Positions 34,014-42,731 of a stretch of 64,000 nt of DNA are shown one piece after another; within the stretch, counting starts at the first letter, position 1, and the number at the start of each line of letters is the position of its first letter. The notes under the pieces were generated by a model. That model saw only the letters and a program-made list of their open reading frames with translations, did not search any database and had not been told where the DNA came from. The translations under genes and the position numbers were made by a program. Source of the DNA: Collinsella sp. (GTDB taxonomy: Bacteria; Actinomycetota; Coriobacteriia; Coriobacteriales; Coriobacteriaceae); assembly GCA_018381235.1 (NCBI GenBank), contig JAGZSF010000004.1, positions 1 to 64,000 on the forward strand. The letters run 5' to 3'.

Positions 34014-34853
34014 TTATGCCTCCTCGAGCTCGAGTCGGTTATCGGCGATGTCTTGGGCGGTCGCGCGGTAGAGCTCGTCGATAAAGGCGACCTTAAAGCT
34101 TGCCGGGGCATCGGCGACAGCGGCGGCACGCGTGCCGGCAACGTTGTAGACGGCGGTGCCACAGATGGCTGCCGTAAACGGATCGGCAGCGCAGGCGTAC
34201 ACAGCCAGCACGCCGCCCTGCGAACAACCGCAGCCGGTGATCTTGGACATGAGCGGGCTGCCGCCGTGGGACTTGGCCACGGTCGTGCCGTCGGTAATCA
34301 GGTCGACTTCGCCCGAGACCACTACGGCTCCGCCGGTGTAGCGGGCGAGCGCCACAGCGGCATCGCGGGCGGCGTCGACCGTGTCGGTGGTATCGACACC
34401 GCGCACGCGGCTCAGATCAGCTGCCTCGCCCTCAAGACCCCACAGGCCGGCGAGTGCGATGATCTCGGAGGCGTTGCCGCGTACGATGGCGGGCTTGTAC
34501 TGCTTGAGCTCGTTTACCAGCTGGGTTCGCAGGCTACCGATGCCCAAGCCCACCGGATCGAGCACCCAGGGCTTGCCGGCGTCGTGTGCCGCCTTGGCCG
34601 CGCGGGGAATCGTCTGCTCGTAGATGGGGAAGAGCGTGCCCATGTTGAGATAGATGGCGCCGCCGCCGGCAACGAGCGCCTCGCCTTCGTCGGGCAGATA
34701 GACCATGGCGGCCGAACCGCCCACGGCGAGCTGAGCATTGGCGACAAAGTCGATCGTCACCGTGTTGGTGATGGAGCCGGCCATCGGATTGGTGGCGCGA
34801 ATCTCCTCCACGGCCTTGACCATATGTTGCTTAAGCTGTTCCGAATCAATCAC
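34014..34853 (-). CDS. thiM: Hydroxyethylthiazole kinase
   Basis: A 279-residue ribokinase-fold enzyme that phosphorylates the thiazole moiety for thiamine salvage. Signatures include NTVTIDFVANAQLAVGGSAAM (about 26-46), VLDPVGLGIGSLR (about 112-124), a conserved GNASEI and KITGCGCSQGG with the catalytic Cys near 200. The start is GTG at 34853, eight bases after AAGGAGG; an ATG slightly upstream is out of frame. It is the first gene of thiM-thiamine binding-thiE, downstream of the TPP riboswitch. Confidence 0.92.
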   Translation of the reverse strand: MIDSEQLKQHMVKAVEEIRATNPMAGSITNTVTIDFVANAQLAVGGSAAMVYLPDEGEALVAGGGAIYLNMGTLFPIYEQTIPRAAKAAHDAGKPWVLDPVGLGIGSLRTQLVNELKQYKPAIVRGNASEIIALAGLWGLEGEAADLSRVRGVDTTDTVDAARDAAVALARYTGGAVVVSGEVDLITDGTTVAKSHGGSPLMSKITGCGCSQGGVLAVYACAADPFTAAICGTAVYNVAGTRAAAVADAPASFKVAFIDELYRATAQDIADNRLELEEA

Positions 34854-34875
34854 TGCACATGCCTCCTTGGCATAG

Positions 34876-34906
34876 AAAAGGGGCGCTGTGCATAGACAGC
34901 GCCCCT
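34876..34906 (-). terminator. Expression-platform terminator of the TPP riboswitch
   Basis: AGGGGCGCTG (34879-34888 on the + strand) and CAGCGCCCCT (34897-34906) form a perfect 10-bp stem, followed by TTTTC when read on the - strand, just before the thiM ribosome site. Confidence 0.9.
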
Positions 34907-34916
34907 GTAAAGGCGG

Positions 34917-35012
34917 CATGCTCCCTACGCCAGCATTAACTGACAGGTTCAAAGGATTGGGCCCCATGCCCTCTCAGCCTTGTGGTTTGCACCGCCGGCA
35001 CTCCCGCATCGA
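34917..35012 (-). ncRNA. TPP riboswitch (THI element)
   Basis: Read on the - strand, the aptamer contains GGGAGTGCC, the conserved GGCTGAGAGGG, GAACCTGTCAGTTAATGC and GCGTAGGGAGCA in the proper order, with flanking ATGC/GCAT closing P1. The terminator that follows gives control by premature termination when thiamine pyrophosphate is plentiful. It controls thiM, the thiamine-binding protein and thiE. Confidence 0.95.
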
Positions 35013-35036
35013 ATCTGTTGTTCCCTATACTAGCGC

Positions 35037-35138
35037 ACCTGCCAAAAAGGGACAGGTTTATTTTGGCAGGTAACAACTGGGACTTTGCGTTTTCCCAGAT
35101 GAAACCTGCCGAAATAAACCTGTCCCTTTTTGGCAGGT
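35037..35138. repeat. Two inverted GGGACAGG palindromes around a small hairpin
   Basis: A 35-bp element at 35037-35071 (ACCTGCCAAAAAGGGACAGG start) recurs in inverse orientation at 35104-35138 with 34 of 35 bases identical. Each copy is itself palindromic (ACCTGCC/GGCAGGT). The 32-bp spacer carries its own hairpin (CTGGGA 35077-35082, TCCCAG 35092-35097). The whole can fold as one large nested structure. A relative is at 14417-14453. Confidence 0.95.
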
Positions 35139-35178
35139 CGGTACAATAGATGGGATTAAGAATGACCGAGGGGGCCTT

Positions 35179-36087
35179 ATGATTAAACTTGTGCTGACCG
35201 ATATGGACGATACGCTGATTCCAGCCGGGCATGACGGCGCTAGCGACTACGCCATCGAGGGCATTCATGCCATGCGGGCGGCGGGTCTGCACTTTGGCCC
35301 GGTTTCGGGCCGTCAGCCGTCCGCGATGGGCTGGATGTTCAAAAATCGTTCCGAGTGCTTCTCGACTGGCGCGTTCTGTAACGGCCAGGTCATGTTTGTG
35401 GACGGTGAGGCGGTAGCCTCGCGCGCGACTGACAACGCCGCCCTTATGCGCTTGGCTGACTACTTGGAGCAAGAGACCGACGATACGTACCTGAAGGTCT
35501 ACAGCCTGGGTGATGACTTTTGGGGCAACGATGCCTATTGCGTGACGAGCGATCCCGAGCGCGTTCGTCGCGCCATGGAGTCGGGCGGCAACGCGTGGCT
35601 CAAAGGCGAAGAGGCCCCGTGCCGTCCTGTTGTCGATGATGCCCCGGTATACAAGGCGAATATCTGGAGCGCCCGCTCGCGCGAAGAGCTCGCTGAGCTG
35701 CGCGAGCGCATTGCCGCTGAGGTGCCGGAGCTCTCGCTTGTATTTCCCAACAACCGCGTGCGCCTATTCGATATTCTCCCGGCCGGTTGGGACAAGGGCT
35801 GCGCTGCGCTGGAGCTGGCGCGCGCTTTGGGCCTGACGCCCGATGAGGTGGCCGTATTTGGCGATTCCGATAACGATCTGCCCATGATCGGTGCCGTTCC
35901 CAACTCCGTTGCAGTCGCCAATGCCAACGAGGCTGTCACGGCTGCCGCGCGCTGGCATATCGGCGCTGCGGCAGACGATGCGGTTGCCGGGGCTCTGCAT
36001 CAGATTGCCGCCTGCGCCGCGACGGGGGAGATGCCGCCTTTTATGCGTCAGATGGATGCGGTGGGTTCGGGTATCGCGGACGTCTAG
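35179..36087 (+). CDS. HAD-IIB (Cof-type) phosphatase
   Basis: A 302-residue haloacid dehalogenase-type phosphatase. Motif I is DMDDTL (8-13), motif II is in GPVSGRQP, motif III Lys is in WDKGCAALEL, and motif IV is FGDSDNDLPMIG (about 223-234). The C2-type cap lies between. Cof-type members dephosphorylate sugar phosphates, nucleotides or PLP. TACAAT (35142-35147) may be its -10. The LysR gene begins 10 bp after the stop and is likely cotranscribed. Confidence 0.88.
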   Translation: MIKLVLTDMDDTLIPAGHDGASDYAIEGIHAMRAAGLHFGPVSGRQPSAMGWMFKNRSECFSTGAFCNGQVMFVDGEAVASRATDNAALMRLADYLEQETDDTYLKVYSLGDDFWGNDAYCVTSDPERVRRAMESGGNAWLKGEEAPCRPVVDDAPVYKANIWSARSREELAELRERIAAEVPELSLVFPNNRVRLFDILPAGWDKGCAALELARALGLTPDEVAVFGDSDNDLPMIGAVPNSVAVANANEAVTAAARWHIGAAADDAVAGALHQIAACAATGEMPPFMRQMDAVGSGIADV

Positions 36088-36097
36088 GGAGGCCATC

Positions 36098-36994
36098 ATG
36101 AAGCTCCAGCAGCTCAGATATGTCGTCAAAGTTGCCGAATGTGGCAGCATCACCGAGGCCTCGCGCCGGCTCTTTGTGTCGCAGCCTTCGATTACCGCAT
36201 CGATTCGCGATCTCGAAAACGAGATGGGCGTGCACATCTTTGAGCGCACTAACAAGGGCGTCGTTGTGTCCGAGGAAGGTGAGACCTTCTTGGGCTATGC
36301 GCGCCAGGTACTCGACCAGGTCGACCTGCTCGAGGGCAAGTACAAGGGCGCATCCGAGCAGGTGCCGCACTTTAGTGTGAGCTGCCAGCATTATTCCTTT
36401 GCCGTTAATGCGTTTGTCGATGTGATCCGTGAGTTCGATGCCGCGCGCTACGACTTTACCCTGCGCGAGGAGCAAACCCACGAGATTATCGAGGACGTCG
36501 CGCACATGAAAAGCGAGCTCGGCATCCTGTATCTGTCGGAGCACAATCGCGAGGTCATCGAGCGCATGCTGGCGGCCAACGAGCTCGTGTTCGAAGGGCT
36601 CTTCTGCGCCACGCCGCACGTCTTTGTGTGTGCAGACCATCCGCTGGCTGGCCGCTCCAGCGTGACGCTCGAGGACTTGGAAGACTACCCGTTTTTGTCC
36701 TATGAGCAGGGCAGCTATAACTCGTTCTACTATTCTGAGGAGCTGACCTCGACCTTTGAGCGCCGCAAGAATATCCGCGTGCGTGACCGTGCGACGTTGT
36801 TCAACCTGGTCATGGGCCTCAACGGCTACACGGTATGCTCAGGCGTGATCAGTCACGAGCTCAACGGGCCCGGCATCATCTCGATTCCGCTCGATGTAGA
36901 CGAGTACATGGAGATCGGCATCATCACGCGCAAGAACACGACGCTTACGCGCTACGGCCAAGCCTATATCGACGTGATTCGTCAGCACATATAG
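36098..36994 (+). CDS. LysR-family regulator next to a methionine synthase gene
   Basis: A 298-residue LysR regulator. The winged helix (residues 1-60: MKLQQLRYVVKVAECGSITEAS, FVSQPSITASIRDLE) is complete and an effector domain follows from about 90. The ATG at 36098 has AGGGAGG upstream; a longer in-frame reading overlaps the HAD gene. An inverted repeat in its downstream intergenic region suggests that it regulates the MetE-like gene in the same direction. The ligand is unknown; CysB/MetR-like behaviour is only an inference from the neighbour. Confidence 0.87.
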   Translation: MKLQQLRYVVKVAECGSITEASRRLFVSQPSITASIRDLENEMGVHIFERTNKGVVVSEEGETFLGYARQVLDQVDLLEGKYKGASEQVPHFSVSCQHYSFAVNAFVDVIREFDAARYDFTLREEQTHEIIEDVAHMKSELGILYLSEHNREVIERMLAANELVFEGLFCATPHVFVCADHPLAGRSSVTLEDLEDYPFLSYEQGSYNSFYYSEELTSTFERRKNIRVRDRATLFNLVMGLNGYTVCSGVISHELNGPGIISIPLDVDEYMEIGIITRKNTTLTRYGQAYIDVIRQHI

Positions 36995-37040
36995 ACTGCT
37001 GCATTCTGTACGGGTCAAATCTCTTTATGGCAGTCCAAAC

Positions 37041-37063
37041 TGATATAGGAAGCATCTATATCA
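37041..37063 (+). promoter_or_regulatory. Inverted-repeat operator upstream of the MetE-like gene
   Basis: TGATATAG (37041-37048) and CTATATCA (37056-37063) are perfect 8-bp arms with a 7-bp spacer, a size that fits a LysR-type site. A second, 14-bp perfect palindrome TATGAGCGCTCATA is at 37096-37109. Confidence 0.55.
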
Positions 37064-37149
37064 AACTGTTATAAACGTATATTTTGCGATGGCCATATGA
37101 GCGCTCATACTCTGTCCCAGTAAAGCAACCAATGCAAAGGGAGATATCT

Positions 37150-38283
37150 ATGAGTGCTTTAACCACGCTGAACGCGCCGTTTCGCGCCGATATCGTCGGC
37201 AGCTTTCTTCGTCCGCAGGCCGTGAAGGACGCCCGTGCCGCCTACGCCGCGGGCAAACTCGACGCCGCCGGTCTTAAGGCCGTCGAGGATGAGGCCATTC
37301 GCGACCTGGCGGACAAGCAAAAGGCCGCCGGCCTGCAGGTGATTACCGATGGCGAGTTTCGCCGCAGCTACTGGCACCTCGACTTTATGTGGGGGCTCAA
37401 CGGCATTGAACGCCGTACCTCGCGTACGGGCTATATGTTCCACGACGAGGAGACCACAGCCGACACCGCCGTGGTAACCGGCCCCATTAGCGGCGAGAAC
37501 CATCCGTTCGTCGAGCACTTTAAATTTGTCAAGACACTCGAGGGGGAGGGCCAGGTCGCGCGGCAAACCATTCCGGCGCCGATCCAGACGTTCTCCGAAG
37601 TCACGCTCGACCGCTGCGACGGCCAGCAGGAGAGCCTGCGCGCTGTCTATAAGACCGATGAGGAACTTGCCGACGCCATCGCAGCCGCTTATCGCACGGT
37701 GATCGCCGACCTGTACGCAGCAGGCTGCCGCAACATCCAGTTTGATGACTGCACCTGGGGCATCTACTGCGATACTGACTTTGTGTCCAAGACCGGCATG
37801 AGCCCGGTCGACCTGCAAAAGGTAAGCGAGTTGGGCGTGGCGCTCAACAATGCCGCCATCGCGGACAAGCCCGACGATCTGGTCATCAACACGCATGTGT
37901 GCCGCGGCAACTACCACTCCACCTATGCCTTCGAGGGCGGCTATGACCCCATCGCGCCGTACCTGTTCGCAAACGAGGATGTCGATGCATTTTACCTGGA
38001 GTTCGATACGCCGCGCGCCGGCGGTTTTGAGCCGCTGAAGTACGTTGCCCCCGGCAAGAAGGTCGTGCTGGGCTTGGTAACCACCAAGGCGGCAGAGCTC
38101 GAGAACGAGGATGTTATCGTCGAGCGCATCCGTGAAGCCGCAAAGTACGTGCCGCTCGAGAACCTGTATCTGTCGCCTCAGTGCGGCTTTGCCAGCTGCG
38201 AGATTGGCAACAAGCTGACCGAGGATGAGCAATGGGCAAAGATCGCGCTGGTCAAGCGCATTGCCGAGCGCGTTTGGAAATAG
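37150..38283 (+). CDS. Cobalamin-independent methionine synthase-like protein (MetE C-terminal domain family)
   Basis: A 377-residue protein equal to the C-terminal half of MetE, as in Bacillus YxjG/YxjH. The zinc ligands are in NTHVCRGNY (His and Cys, about 255-263), YLEFDTPRAGG (Glu) and LSPQCGFAS (Cys, about 345). It probably transfers a methyl group to homocysteine or a related thiol. The N-terminus ADIVGSFLRP is typical. ATG at 37150 follows AAAGGGAG; an in-frame start at 37084 overlaps the operator region. The adjacent LysR regulator and operator suggest control by sulfur-amino-acid supply. Confidence 0.86.
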   Translation: MSALTTLNAPFRADIVGSFLRPQAVKDARAAYAAGKLDAAGLKAVEDEAIRDLADKQKAAGLQVITDGEFRRSYWHLDFMWGLNGIERRTSRTGYMFHDEETTADTAVVTGPISGENHPFVEHFKFVKTLEGEGQVARQTIPAPIQTFSEVTLDRCDGQQESLRAVYKTDEELADAIAAAYRTVIADLYAAGCRNIQFDDCTWGIYCDTDFVSKTGMSPVDLQKVSELGVALNNAAIADKPDDLVINTHVCRGNYHSTYAFEGGYDPIAPYLFANEDVDAFYLEFDTPRAGGFEPLKYVAPGKKVVLGLVTTKAAELENEDVIVERIREAAKYVPLENLYLSPQCGFASCEIGNKLTEDEQWAKIALVKRIAERVWK

Positions 38284-38405
38284 CGCTAGTGTTTGCAGGT
38301 GGCGGCGCGTGCGAGGCATAGTGTATCGCGTACAATGGTTCGGATCGTATCGTTCGGGCAGGTTATCCGATATGCCTGATCGCCCTTCCATTCGAAAGGA
38401 CATCC

Positions 38406-39740
38406 ATGTCCCAGTCCTCGACGCCCGCCGTCAGCGATGCCATCTACGACGCATCGTCGCTCGGCCGCCCGCGCATGTTCCTGCTCGGCCTACAGCACCT
38501 GTTTGCCATGTTTGGCGCCACCGTGCTGGTGCCCGTGCTCACCGGCCTCTCGGTATCGGCAACGCTTTTGTTTGCCGGCTTGGGCACGCTGCTGTTCCAC
38601 TTCCTGTCGCGCGGTAAGGTGCCGGCATTTTTGGGCTCATCGTTTGCCTTTATTGCCGGTTATGCCGCAATCGCGCCCAACGGCGAGACCGAGCTTTTGC
38701 CCTACGCCTGCCTGGGCGTAGCTTGTGCCGGTCTGCTCTATCCGGTGCTGGCGGCGCTCTTCCGCGCGTTTGGCGCCAAGCGTGTCATGCGTTTCTTTCC
38801 GCCGGTGGTGACTGGCCCCATCGTCATTTCCATCGGCTTGATCCTGGCAAGTTCCGCTATTGCTAACTGCCAGACCAATTGGCTTGTGGCTGTCATTGGC
38901 GTTGCCGTTATCGTCATCTGCAACATCTGGGGCCGTGGCATGGTCAAGATCGTGCCGATTTTGCTGGGCGTTGTGGTGAGCTATGCCGTTGCGGCTGCGC
39001 TCGGCGAGGTTGATTTCTCGGGCGTTGCCGCCGCTCCGTGGGTCGGTCTGCCCATCGTGTGGGACAACACCGTGTTTGCACTCTTTGGGCCGCAGTTCGA
39101 TAGCGGTCTTGCCACGACGGCCATCATCACCATCATGCCGCTGGCCTTCGCGACCATGATCGAGCATATCGGCGATATCTCTGCTATCGGTTCGACTTGC
39201 GAGCGCAACTACATTGCCGATCCCGGTCTGCATCGCACGCTGCTCGGCGACGGCCTTGCCACGATTCTGGCTTCGCTCTTTGGCGCTCCGGCCAACACTA
39301 CGTATGGTGAGAACACCGGCGTGCTCGCCCTGACGCGCGTGTTCGACCCGCGCGTAATTCGAATTGCCGCGTGTTGCGCCATCGTGCTTTCGTTCTGCCC
39401 CAAGTTCGCGGCTGTCATTGCGGCCATGCCGGCGTGTGTGATCGGCGGTGTGTCGCTCGTGCTCTACGGCATGATCAGCGCTGTGGGCGTCCGCAACCTC
39501 ATCGAGAACCAGGTCGATTTCCAGAACAACCGCAACGTGCTGGTTGCCGCGCTGGTGCTCGTGCTTTCGCTCGGCATCGCGTACAGCACCGCCGGCGCCA
39601 TCGTGTTGGAGCTGGGCGGCGTGACCATTTCGCTGTCCGGCATTGCCGTGGGCTCACTGGTGGGCATTGTGCTCAACGTCATCCTGCCGGGTAACGACTT
39701 TGAGTTTGATGTCTCCGAGCTTGAGGAGGCTGCTGAGTAG
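38406..39740 (+). CDS. uraA: Uracil/xanthine permease (NCS2 family)
   Basis: A 444-residue transporter with about 14 helices, of the NCS2 nucleobase:cation symporter family. LQHLFAMFGATVLVPVLTGL (about 29-48) and the substrate-binding MIEHIGDISAIGS (about 253-265) followed by FGAPANTTYGENTGVLALT are the uracil-permease signatures. The C-terminus is acidic. AAAGGAC precedes the ATG. A terminator follows at 39766. Uracil is the most likely substrate. Confidence 0.88.
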   Translation: MSQSSTPAVSDAIYDASSLGRPRMFLLGLQHLFAMFGATVLVPVLTGLSVSATLLFAGLGTLLFHFLSRGKVPAFLGSSFAFIAGYAAIAPNGETELLPYACLGVACAGLLYPVLAALFRAFGAKRVMRFFPPVVTGPIVISIGLILASSAIANCQTNWLVAVIGVAVIVICNIWGRGMVKIVPILLGVVVSYAVAAALGEVDFSGVAAAPWVGLPIVWDNTVFALFGPQFDSGLATTAIITIMPLAFATMIEHIGDISAIGSTCERNYIADPGLHRTLLGDGLATILASLFGAPANTTYGENTGVLALTRVFDPRVIRIAACCAIVLSFCPKFAAVIAAMPACVIGGVSLVLYGMISAVGVRNLIENQVDFQNNRNVLVAALVLVLSLGIAYSTAGAIVLELGGVTISLSGIAVGSLVGIVLNVILPGNDFEFDVSELEEAAE

Positions 39741-39765
39741 CAGCTGCGTTCAGCTAAAACAAGAT

Positions 39766-39804
39766 ATGGTGCCCATGCGTATATGCGTGTGGGCACCATT
39801 TTTA
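39766..39804 (+). terminator. Terminator after uraA
   Basis: ATGGTGCCCA (39766-39775) and TGGGCACCAT (39790-39799) form a stem followed by TTTTT. Confidence 0.9.
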
Positions 39805-40467
39805 ATGTGTCAGTATCCAGTGGATGCCGCGGGCCATGCGTAAGTCGGTTTGGGCAAAGTGATTGCCGGGGTTGAGCTCCAGCGTTGTTGGAATGCCGCG
39901 CTCGACGAGCAACGCTTCCATCGCGCGTGTGTCGTCGAGTACATGCCGCATCATGCGGTTGGGCGTCTTGGTTTCCTTTTTGCCGAGTGACAGGTAGACG
40001 GCTTGCGGGCTGCCGGCAAAAGGGGCCGTGCTGGCACGGTCGACAAAGTCGGGAAACCATAGCGACCCCGATGCGCTCGCGGCGCGGTCAAAGGCGTCGG
40101 TTTGCCAGAGGGACCAAAGCGAAAATAGGCCTGCCAGCGAATAACCGGCAATGCCACGCCAAACAGGTGGCTGTGGGAGCGATGATTCGACTTTTGGGAT
40201 TATTCGGTTCAGAAGTTCATCGAGAAATTCGGACGCCTGTCCGCCAAAGGGCTCGGCATCGCGCACGGTCCCGTCGCATTCCCAGGGACTCAGCTCGCGA
40301 TTCCAATCGAGCCCGCCAATGGTGACGAGGGCGAATGGCGGACAGTCGAGCTCTCGGCAACACTTATAAACCTCGCTGCCGTCGCCCACGACCACAGGAA
40401 GGTAGATGACAGGCGCGCTTTCCGTATGATTCGAATAAACGGTTATCTGCTTTTGATGCGCTTCCAT
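39802..40467 (-). CDS. Alpha/beta-hydrolase, esterase family (enterochelin esterase/EstD-like)
   Basis: A 221-residue hydrolase of the putative-esterase family. The nucleophile serine lies in GYSLAG (about 108-113), followed by ASGSLWFPDF; the catalytic His is probably in NPGNHFAQTD (about 198-207). There is no signal peptide, so it is cytoplasmic. The substrate may be acyl-sugars or siderophore esters and is not known. The ribosome site is weak (GAGAG). Its end meets the uraA terminator. Confidence 0.78.
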   Translation of the reverse strand: MEAHQKQITVYSNHTESAPVIYLPVVVGDGSEVYKCCRELDCPPFALVTIGGLDWNRELSPWECDGTVRDAEPFGGQASEFLDELLNRIIPKVESSLPQPPVWRGIAGYSLAGLFSLWSLWQTDAFDRAASASGSLWFPDFVDRASTAPFAGSPQAVYLSLGKKETKTPNRMMRHVLDDTRAMEALLVERGIPTTLELNPGNHFAQTDLRMARGIHWILTH

Positions 40468-40583
40468 GACGGGCTTCTCTCAGTGTTGTGATATCGGCAG
40501 CCCCAATTGTCGCACGCTGGCACATACAGGTTGGGCTGCATTAAGAACAATCGCATGCGCACCGCGCGAGTGCGAACAGGAAA

Positions 40584-40617
40584 ACGCCACCGCCGGAGGG
40601 GAGCTCGGCGATGGCGT
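40584..40617 (-). terminator. Terminator of the surface-protein gene at 40676-42460
   Basis: On the - strand, ACGCCATCGCCG pairs with CGGCGGTGGCGT (one mismatch), followed by TTTTCC. It lies just beyond the gene's stop. Confidence 0.75.
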
Positions 40618-40675
40618 CGTTAAACGGTGCTCGGGCTCGGGGCCTTCGCGGGAGCTGCCATGTGCGCAGAGGCGT

Positions 40676-42460
40676 CTAAGAACGCTTACGGCTCGCCATG
40701 GTGCCTGCGGCGATAGCGGCTGTTCCCGCAAGGACGGTTGCCACGATGGCCGCACCCGAGGTGTCGCCGGTTGCCGCGAGCACGCCGGTAGTCTTGGCTT
40801 TCGTGGTTGAAGCCGCAACGGCCTTGGTCGGCTTTGAGCCCTCAGGCTTGGGGTTCTGCTTGGACTCCGCGGGCTTGCTTTCTGCGGGCTTGGTCTCGTC
40901 GGGCTTGGGGTCTTCCGGCTTGGCTACCTCGGGAGGTGCGATGGTCGTACTTTTGGCGACTGCTTTGATATAGAGGGAGTCGACCGTGGCGTCGCCCGTG
41001 CCGATGGCTTGGCCTGCCTCGTAGATGCCGTCACGGAGCTTGCGATAGTCAATGACCTTGCCGCCTTCGGGCGTCTGGATGGCGGCGTTCTCAATCTTGA
41101 TGGTGCCGATTGTCTTGCCGTCAGCGCTCATGGCACGGGCAAAGATTGCCGCTGTATCTCCTTCGGCCGTTACCTTGCTGCGGATGATCGAAATGGCTGC
41201 GGGTGTGACGCCCTCGCTGGTCTGGGCGATGATGCCGATGTTCTCGCCTTGGGGTTCGCGCCTCGTCTCGCCATCTTGGTTTTCGCTGTAGGGGATGGGG
41301 CCGTCGCCGTTCTCGACATAGCGGGCTATGGCCTTGACAACGGAGTCGCTGATGTAGATGTGGCCGCCCTTCTCGTTGGGTCGATCGTTTCTGGTGGAGA
41401 ATGCAGCCGAAACCTCGCCTTCCGCAAACGCGTCCACGGTGGAGCCGTTCTTGACGACGATGTCGTCCTGGTAGGTGAAGAGGGCGTTGGCGCCACCGTA
41501 TCTGCCTTTACTTGCACGGGCCGTCACGTTTGCATGATCGAGGGTGATGCCCTTGTGGGCATAGACGCCATATTCAACACCGTTTACGTTGAGGGAGGCG
41601 TTTGTGGCTGCGAGGCTGCCCTTGGCCTCGACGGCAGCGTCTTTCTCGGAGCTTGCCTTGACCTGGCTGCCGTCCGAGATGTTGATATTGCCGCCGCTCC
41701 AAAGGGCCTCACCATCGGCTGAGCTTGCCTCGACCGTCCCGCCACCCTTGATGGTGAGGTTCTTGTCGGCTCCAATACCCTTGTCCTTGGTAGCCCTGGC
41801 GGTGACGGCTCCGCTGTCGTCAATCGTGATATTGCCGTTTGCCCTGATGCCATCCGATGCACCCGTGGCGTTGACGTTGCCCGAACCTTTGATAGCGAGA
41901 TCACCTCCGGCATTGATGGCATCAAACCCAGTGCTCGTGGCGTTGACGGATCCGGCTCCGTCGATGTTGATATTACCCGTGGAGAGGATAGCGTCCTCAG
42001 TAGATGTCACGCTGAGCGTGCCGCCCTCGTCGCCTTGGATATTGAGCTCGGCATTCTCGTTAGTGCCATGAGAAACGTTGATGCTTTCGATCCATTCGGC
42101 AGTGACGATGTTGGTCCCCGAGTAATTCACGTTGAGCTTGCCTGCGGCCTGGATCTCGCCGCCGTTATAGTTGTTGAGCTTCAAGTCGTCGGCGCCGTCC
42201 CACGACCAGGTACCGGCCTCGTCGCTCGCCGCGGTGTTGTACTTGTTGCCGCCGACCTTGACCCATTCCGCTGCGAGCGAGACGCTCGGCATGAGCAGCG
42301 AGCTCACCGTGAGCGCGCACACGGCGCCCGCGACGATGCGGCGCGTCACGCGGCGCCAGCTGCCGTGCGCGAGTCCTATGCGATGGCGAACGTCGGGTTC
42401 GGCAACATGGGTTCCGGCGGTAGTGTCATTGCGTTTGGGGGTCGTGAACAAGGCTGCCAT
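40676..42460 (-). CDS. Cell-wall-anchored beta-solenoid surface protein (copy A)
   Basis: A 594-residue secreted protein. A long basic N-terminal region precedes a signal helix (about 41-64, cleavage probably after SLAA). The body consists of imperfect repeats of about 22-24 residues of the form G-x-I-x-I-x-G-x-G-x-V-x-A, for example INIDGAGSVNATS and LTIKGGGTVEASS. These predict a right-handed beta-helix like DUF4353 carbohydrate-binding proteins. A Lys/Pro/Glu linker (about 495-545) leads to an LAATGD sorting motif, a hydrophobic helix and the tail SRKRS. GGGAG is five bases before the ATG at 42460. It is a tandem duplicate of the next gene. Confidence 0.85.
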   Translation of the reverse strand: MAALFTTPKRNDTTAGTHVAEPDVRHRIGLAHGSWRRVTRRIVAGAVCALTVSSLLMPSVSLAAEWVKVGGNKYNTAASDEAGTWSWDGADDLKLNNYNGGEIQAAGKLNVNYSGTNIVTAEWIESINVSHGTNENAELNIQGDEGGTLSVTSTEDAILSTGNINIDGAGSVNATSTGFDAINAGGDLAIKGSGNVNATGASDGIRANGNITIDDSGAVTARATKDKGIGADKNLTIKGGGTVEASSADGEALWSGGNINISDGSQVKASSEKDAAVEAKGSLAATNASLNVNGVEYGVYAHKGITLDHANVTARASKGRYGGANALFTYQDDIVVKNGSTVDAFAEGEVSAAFSTRNDRPNEKGGHIYISDSVVKAIARYVENGDGPIPYSENQDGETRREPQGENIGIIAQTSEGVTPAAISIIRSKVTAEGDTAAIFARAMSADGKTIGTIKIENAAIQTPEGGKVIDYRKLRDGIYEAGQAIGTGDATVDSLYIKAVAKSTTIAPPEVAKPEDPKPDETKPAESKPAESKQNPKPEGSKPTKAVAASTTKAKTTGVLAATGDTSGAAIVATVLAGTAAIAAGTMASRKRS

Positions 42461-42596
42461 GGTTGCTCCCGTTCTCATAGGGCCTATACGACTAGATTCA
42501 GCGTATCTGCTGGATGTTGCCGGCGGTAGTGCCGTTTGGAGGGCAAAATGGCCAAAATTGGGGAGAAATAGGCCGCACGCCGGCGCAGGGACCGGC

Positions 42597-42640
42597 GCTA
42601 AAAGAAAAGCGCGGGGCCGCATGGCGACTCCGCGCTTTAT
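42597..42640 (-). terminator. Duplicated permease terminator
   Basis: On the - strand AAAGCGCGGAG...CCGCGCTTTTCTTTT forms a stem with T tail. It is the copy of the terminator at 44642-44682 carried along with the permease remnant; here it may end surface gene copy B. Confidence 0.65.
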
Positions 42641-42660
42641 TGTTCAGCTTTTGCAGCCTT

Positions 42661-42710
42661 GCCCTTACGCTACGAAGAAGTAGACGAGGAAGGCAAGGGC
42701 CGCGATCCAC
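42661..42710 (-). pseudogene. Duplicated 3' remnant of the purine permease gene
   Basis: Read on the - strand, this 50-bp stretch encodes WIAALAFLVYFFVA and a stop, the exact end of the permease at 44706-46019, and is followed, as there, by a GC-rich hairpin with AAAGCGCGG arms. It lies between the two surface-protein genes. It is the scar left by the duplication that made them. Confidence 0.9.
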
Positions 42711-42731
42711 CCGTCCCGTGCGAAAAAGTGT

